Of a stretch of 64,000 bases of DNA, positions 62,692 through 64,000 are shown one piece after another (the first letter of the stretch is position 1; every line of letters begins with the position of its first letter). Both the position numbers and the translations under genes were made by a program. The stretch is from positions 1-64,000 of the forward strand of contig CALRKY020000004.1 in assembly GCA_943368345.1 (NCBI GenBank), in the 5' to 3' direction. Source of the stretch: JADCGM01 sp943368345. GTDB taxonomy: Bacteria > Pseudomonadota > Alphaproteobacteria > Sphingomonadales > Sphingomonadaceae. The notes beneath the pieces are model-generated. The model saw only the letters and a list, made by a program, of their open reading frames with translations. It was not told the DNA's origin and searched no databases.

Positions 62692-63794
62692 CAGCCCGCC
62701 TGTTCGACAAAGCGCCGCAGCGCATCGGCCACGGCATGGGTTTCATCCTCCGTCCCGATGCTGATCCGGAGCGCATGGCGCAGTCCTTGGTTCGGCAGCC
62801 AGCGGGTCAATATTCCCTCAGCCGTCAGGAAGGCATAGGCTTTTTCAGCCGTGGCCCCGGTTTCGGGAAAGGTGATCAGCACAAAATTGGCGGCGGACGG
62901 CACGACGCGCAGACCGGCATTGCCGAGCTTGCCGATCTCGCCGTTCAGCCAGGTCCGCAACCGGGCATTCTCGCTGCGGCAGTGCGACACCCACTCCTGA
63001 TCGGCGAGCGCGGCAATCGCCCCCGCTGACCCCGCGCTGGTGACGTTGAATGGCCCCCGAATCTTGTTGATCGCAGCAATCACGCTCGCCGGACCATAGG
63101 CCCAGCCGATGCGTTCCGCCGCCAGCCCGTAAATCTTGGAGAAGGTGCGGGTTGTGATGACATTCTGCCGGTCACGCGCCAGCCGGATGCCATCCTCATA
63201 GGCCGGATCATCGATATATTCGGCATAGGCGGCATCCAGTACGAGCAGCACATCGGGCCGCAGGCCGGCATGCAGCCGCTCCACCTCGGCGCGGCTGATC
63301 AGCGTGCCCGTCGGGTTGTTGGGATTGGCCAGATAAATCAGCCGCGTGGCGGGCGTGACGCTCCCGAGCAGCATGTCGATGTCGGCGGTATAGTCGGTAT
63401 CGGGCGCGGCGACCGGCACCGCACCGGCCCGCATCGCGGCAATCGGATAGACCATGAACCCGTGGCGGACATACAGCACCTCGTCGCCGCGTCCGGCATA
63501 GGCGGTGGCGAGCAACTGCAAAATCTCGTCCGATCCGGTGCCGCACACCACGCGGTCAAACTCCAGCCCGTGCTGGGCGGCAATGGCTTCCCTAAGGTCG
63601 TTGGAGGCCCCATCCGGATAGCGGTGGGCCTGACCCGCAACCGCCGCCATCGCTGCGACCGCCTTGGGGCACGCCCCAAGCGGATTCTCGTTCGACGACA
63701 GCTTGATGATCCGCCCACCTTTGCCCGCCGTGGCCTTCCCCGGCACATAGGCGTCAATGGCGGCAATCCAAGGCTTCATAACAGGTGCGTTCAT
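62691..63794 (-). CDS. hisC: Histidinol-phosphate aminotransferase
   Basis: 367-residue PLP aminotransferase. LSSNENPLG at the N-terminus, CGTGSDEILQL, YLANPNNPTG, and the PLP lysine in TRTFSKIYGLAAERIGW. Sphingomonad HisC is thought also to serve aromatic amino acids, which fits linkage to tyrA. ATG 63794 is used; ATG 63779 is an alternative. Confidence 0.93.
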   Translation of the reverse strand: MNAPVMKPWIAAIDAYVPGKATAGKGGRIIKLSSNENPLGACPKAVAAMAAVAGQAHRYPDGASNDLREAIAAQHGLEFDRVVCGTGSDEILQLLATAYAGRGDEVLYVRHGFMVYPIAAMRAGAVPVAAPDTDYTADIDMLLGSVTPATRLIYLANPNNPTGTLISRAEVERLHAGLRPDVLLVLDAAYAEYIDDPAYEDGIRLARDRQNVITTRTFSKIYGLAAERIGWAYGPASVIAAINKIRGPFNVTSAGSAGAIAALADQEWVSHCRSENARLRTWLNGEIGKLGNAGLRVVPSAANFVLITFPETGATAEKAYAFLTAEGILTRWLPNQGLRHALRISIGTEDETHAVADALRRFVEQAG

Positions 63795-63887
63795 GGGGGC
63801 GCTCTCTGACCGATGGGGCCGGGATTGGCAAGGAATAGCATCGGTCGTGCTTGCCCCACCGCCCCTTGCACTTTACCGGTCCTGCGG

Positions 63888-64000
63888 GTGGCAGATGGCG
63901 ATGATCAGCGGTTCGGGCTTAACCGGCGGGTGACCCTTTCGGGGCCGCTGGCGCTTGAGTCCGGTGCGGTGCTGGGTCCGGTTGAAATCGCCTACGAAAC
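63888..64000 (+). CDS. metX: Homoserine O-acetyltransferase, first 37 codons (truncated by window end)
   Basis: From GTG 63888 the reading is MADGDDQRFGLNR, then LSGPLALESGAVLGPVEIAYET, which matches the MetX N-terminus. It should make O-acetylhomoserine for methionine synthesis. There is no in-frame ATG nearby; another ATG at 63894 is out of frame. The gene runs off at 64000. It is divergent from hisC, the usual place for metX-metW in this order. Confidence 0.82.
   Translation, partial: MADGDDQRFGLNRRVTLSGPLALESGAVLGPVEIAYE

Noticed and set aside
63795..63887. Possible SAM-II riboswitch upstream of metX
   Set aside because: I looked for the GATTTAACC and AGCTAAAAAG-type conserved parts and did not find them. 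Only short inverted repeats (GGCAAG/CTTGCC, GACCGAT/ATCGGTC) are present.

Overview
The window is GC-rich chromosomal DNA with densely packed, mostly housekeeping genes. Its gene content points to an alphaproteobacterium, most likely of the order Sphingomonadales. The evidence is: 6S RNA lying between zapA and the 5-formyl-THF cyclo-ligase gene; a ZauP-like gene next to zapA; a TrcR (DUF1013) regulator; PhaR; a PhaC-like hydrolase; DUF1192, DUF1489, DUF2125 and DUF2842 genes; RNase E with a large insert in its S1 domain; and RF2 with an alpha-type SPY anticodon tripeptide. The family or genus is inference. I see no rRNA operon, prophage, transposase, CRISPR array or plasmid gene.

Layout. 0.2-9.1 kb: envelope proteostasis and cell wall (DsbA-like, M48/TPR protease, RNase E, amidase, PBP1A). 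9.3-14.4 kb: prfB with its programmed frameshift, cystathionine beta-lyase, SseA, and the queuosine genes queF/queE/queC. 14.5-19.4 kb: a TPR/TonB-C-like secreted protein, then a polyhydroxyalkanoate locus (phaR, PhaC-like hydrolase, thiolase). 19.5-24.7 kb: secreted prolyl oligopeptidase, DUF885 lipoprotein, nadC. 24.8-28.2 kb: a pair of acyl-CoA dehydrogenases, a secreted C13-type cysteine peptidase and DUF1192. 28.3-32.1 kb: quinone oxidoreductase, GST, trcR, rsmD, rluB. 32.1-35.8 kb: two tRNAs, a sugar-type symporter, chorismate mutase, 5-FCL, 6S RNA, zapA and zauP. 35.8-41.4 kb: a glycolysis/pentose phosphate operon (tkt-gap-MOSC-pgk-fba). 41.6-48.6 kb: amidohydrolase, purQ/purS, DUF1489, mgtE and a GH3 glucosidase. 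48.7-57.3 kb: valine/propionate catabolism (mmsA, small unknown, mmsB), a dioxygenase, tRNA-Leu, MATE, a TLP1-type thiolase and an ACAD11-like dehydrogenase. 57.3-64 kb: zinc-ribbon protein, ftsEX with YdcF/PlsC/DUF2125, tyrA/hisC, and the first codons of metX running off the end.

Genome style. Operon neighbours repeatedly overlap by ATGA, GTGA, TTGA or TGATG, so many starts are GTG or TTG. Four convergent pairs share a 4-bp CTAA/CTAG that supplies both stop codons. Intergenic gaps carry palindromic repeats. The most unusual items are: a chorismate mutase gene that reads antisense through tRNA-Asp; palindromic TTGCACTGCAA-type sites at the PHA locus; a MOSC gene embedded in the glycolytic operon; a small unknown gene stitched between mmsA and mmsB; and a secreted legumain-like peptidase of unknown role. 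No clearly new multi-gene system is visible.
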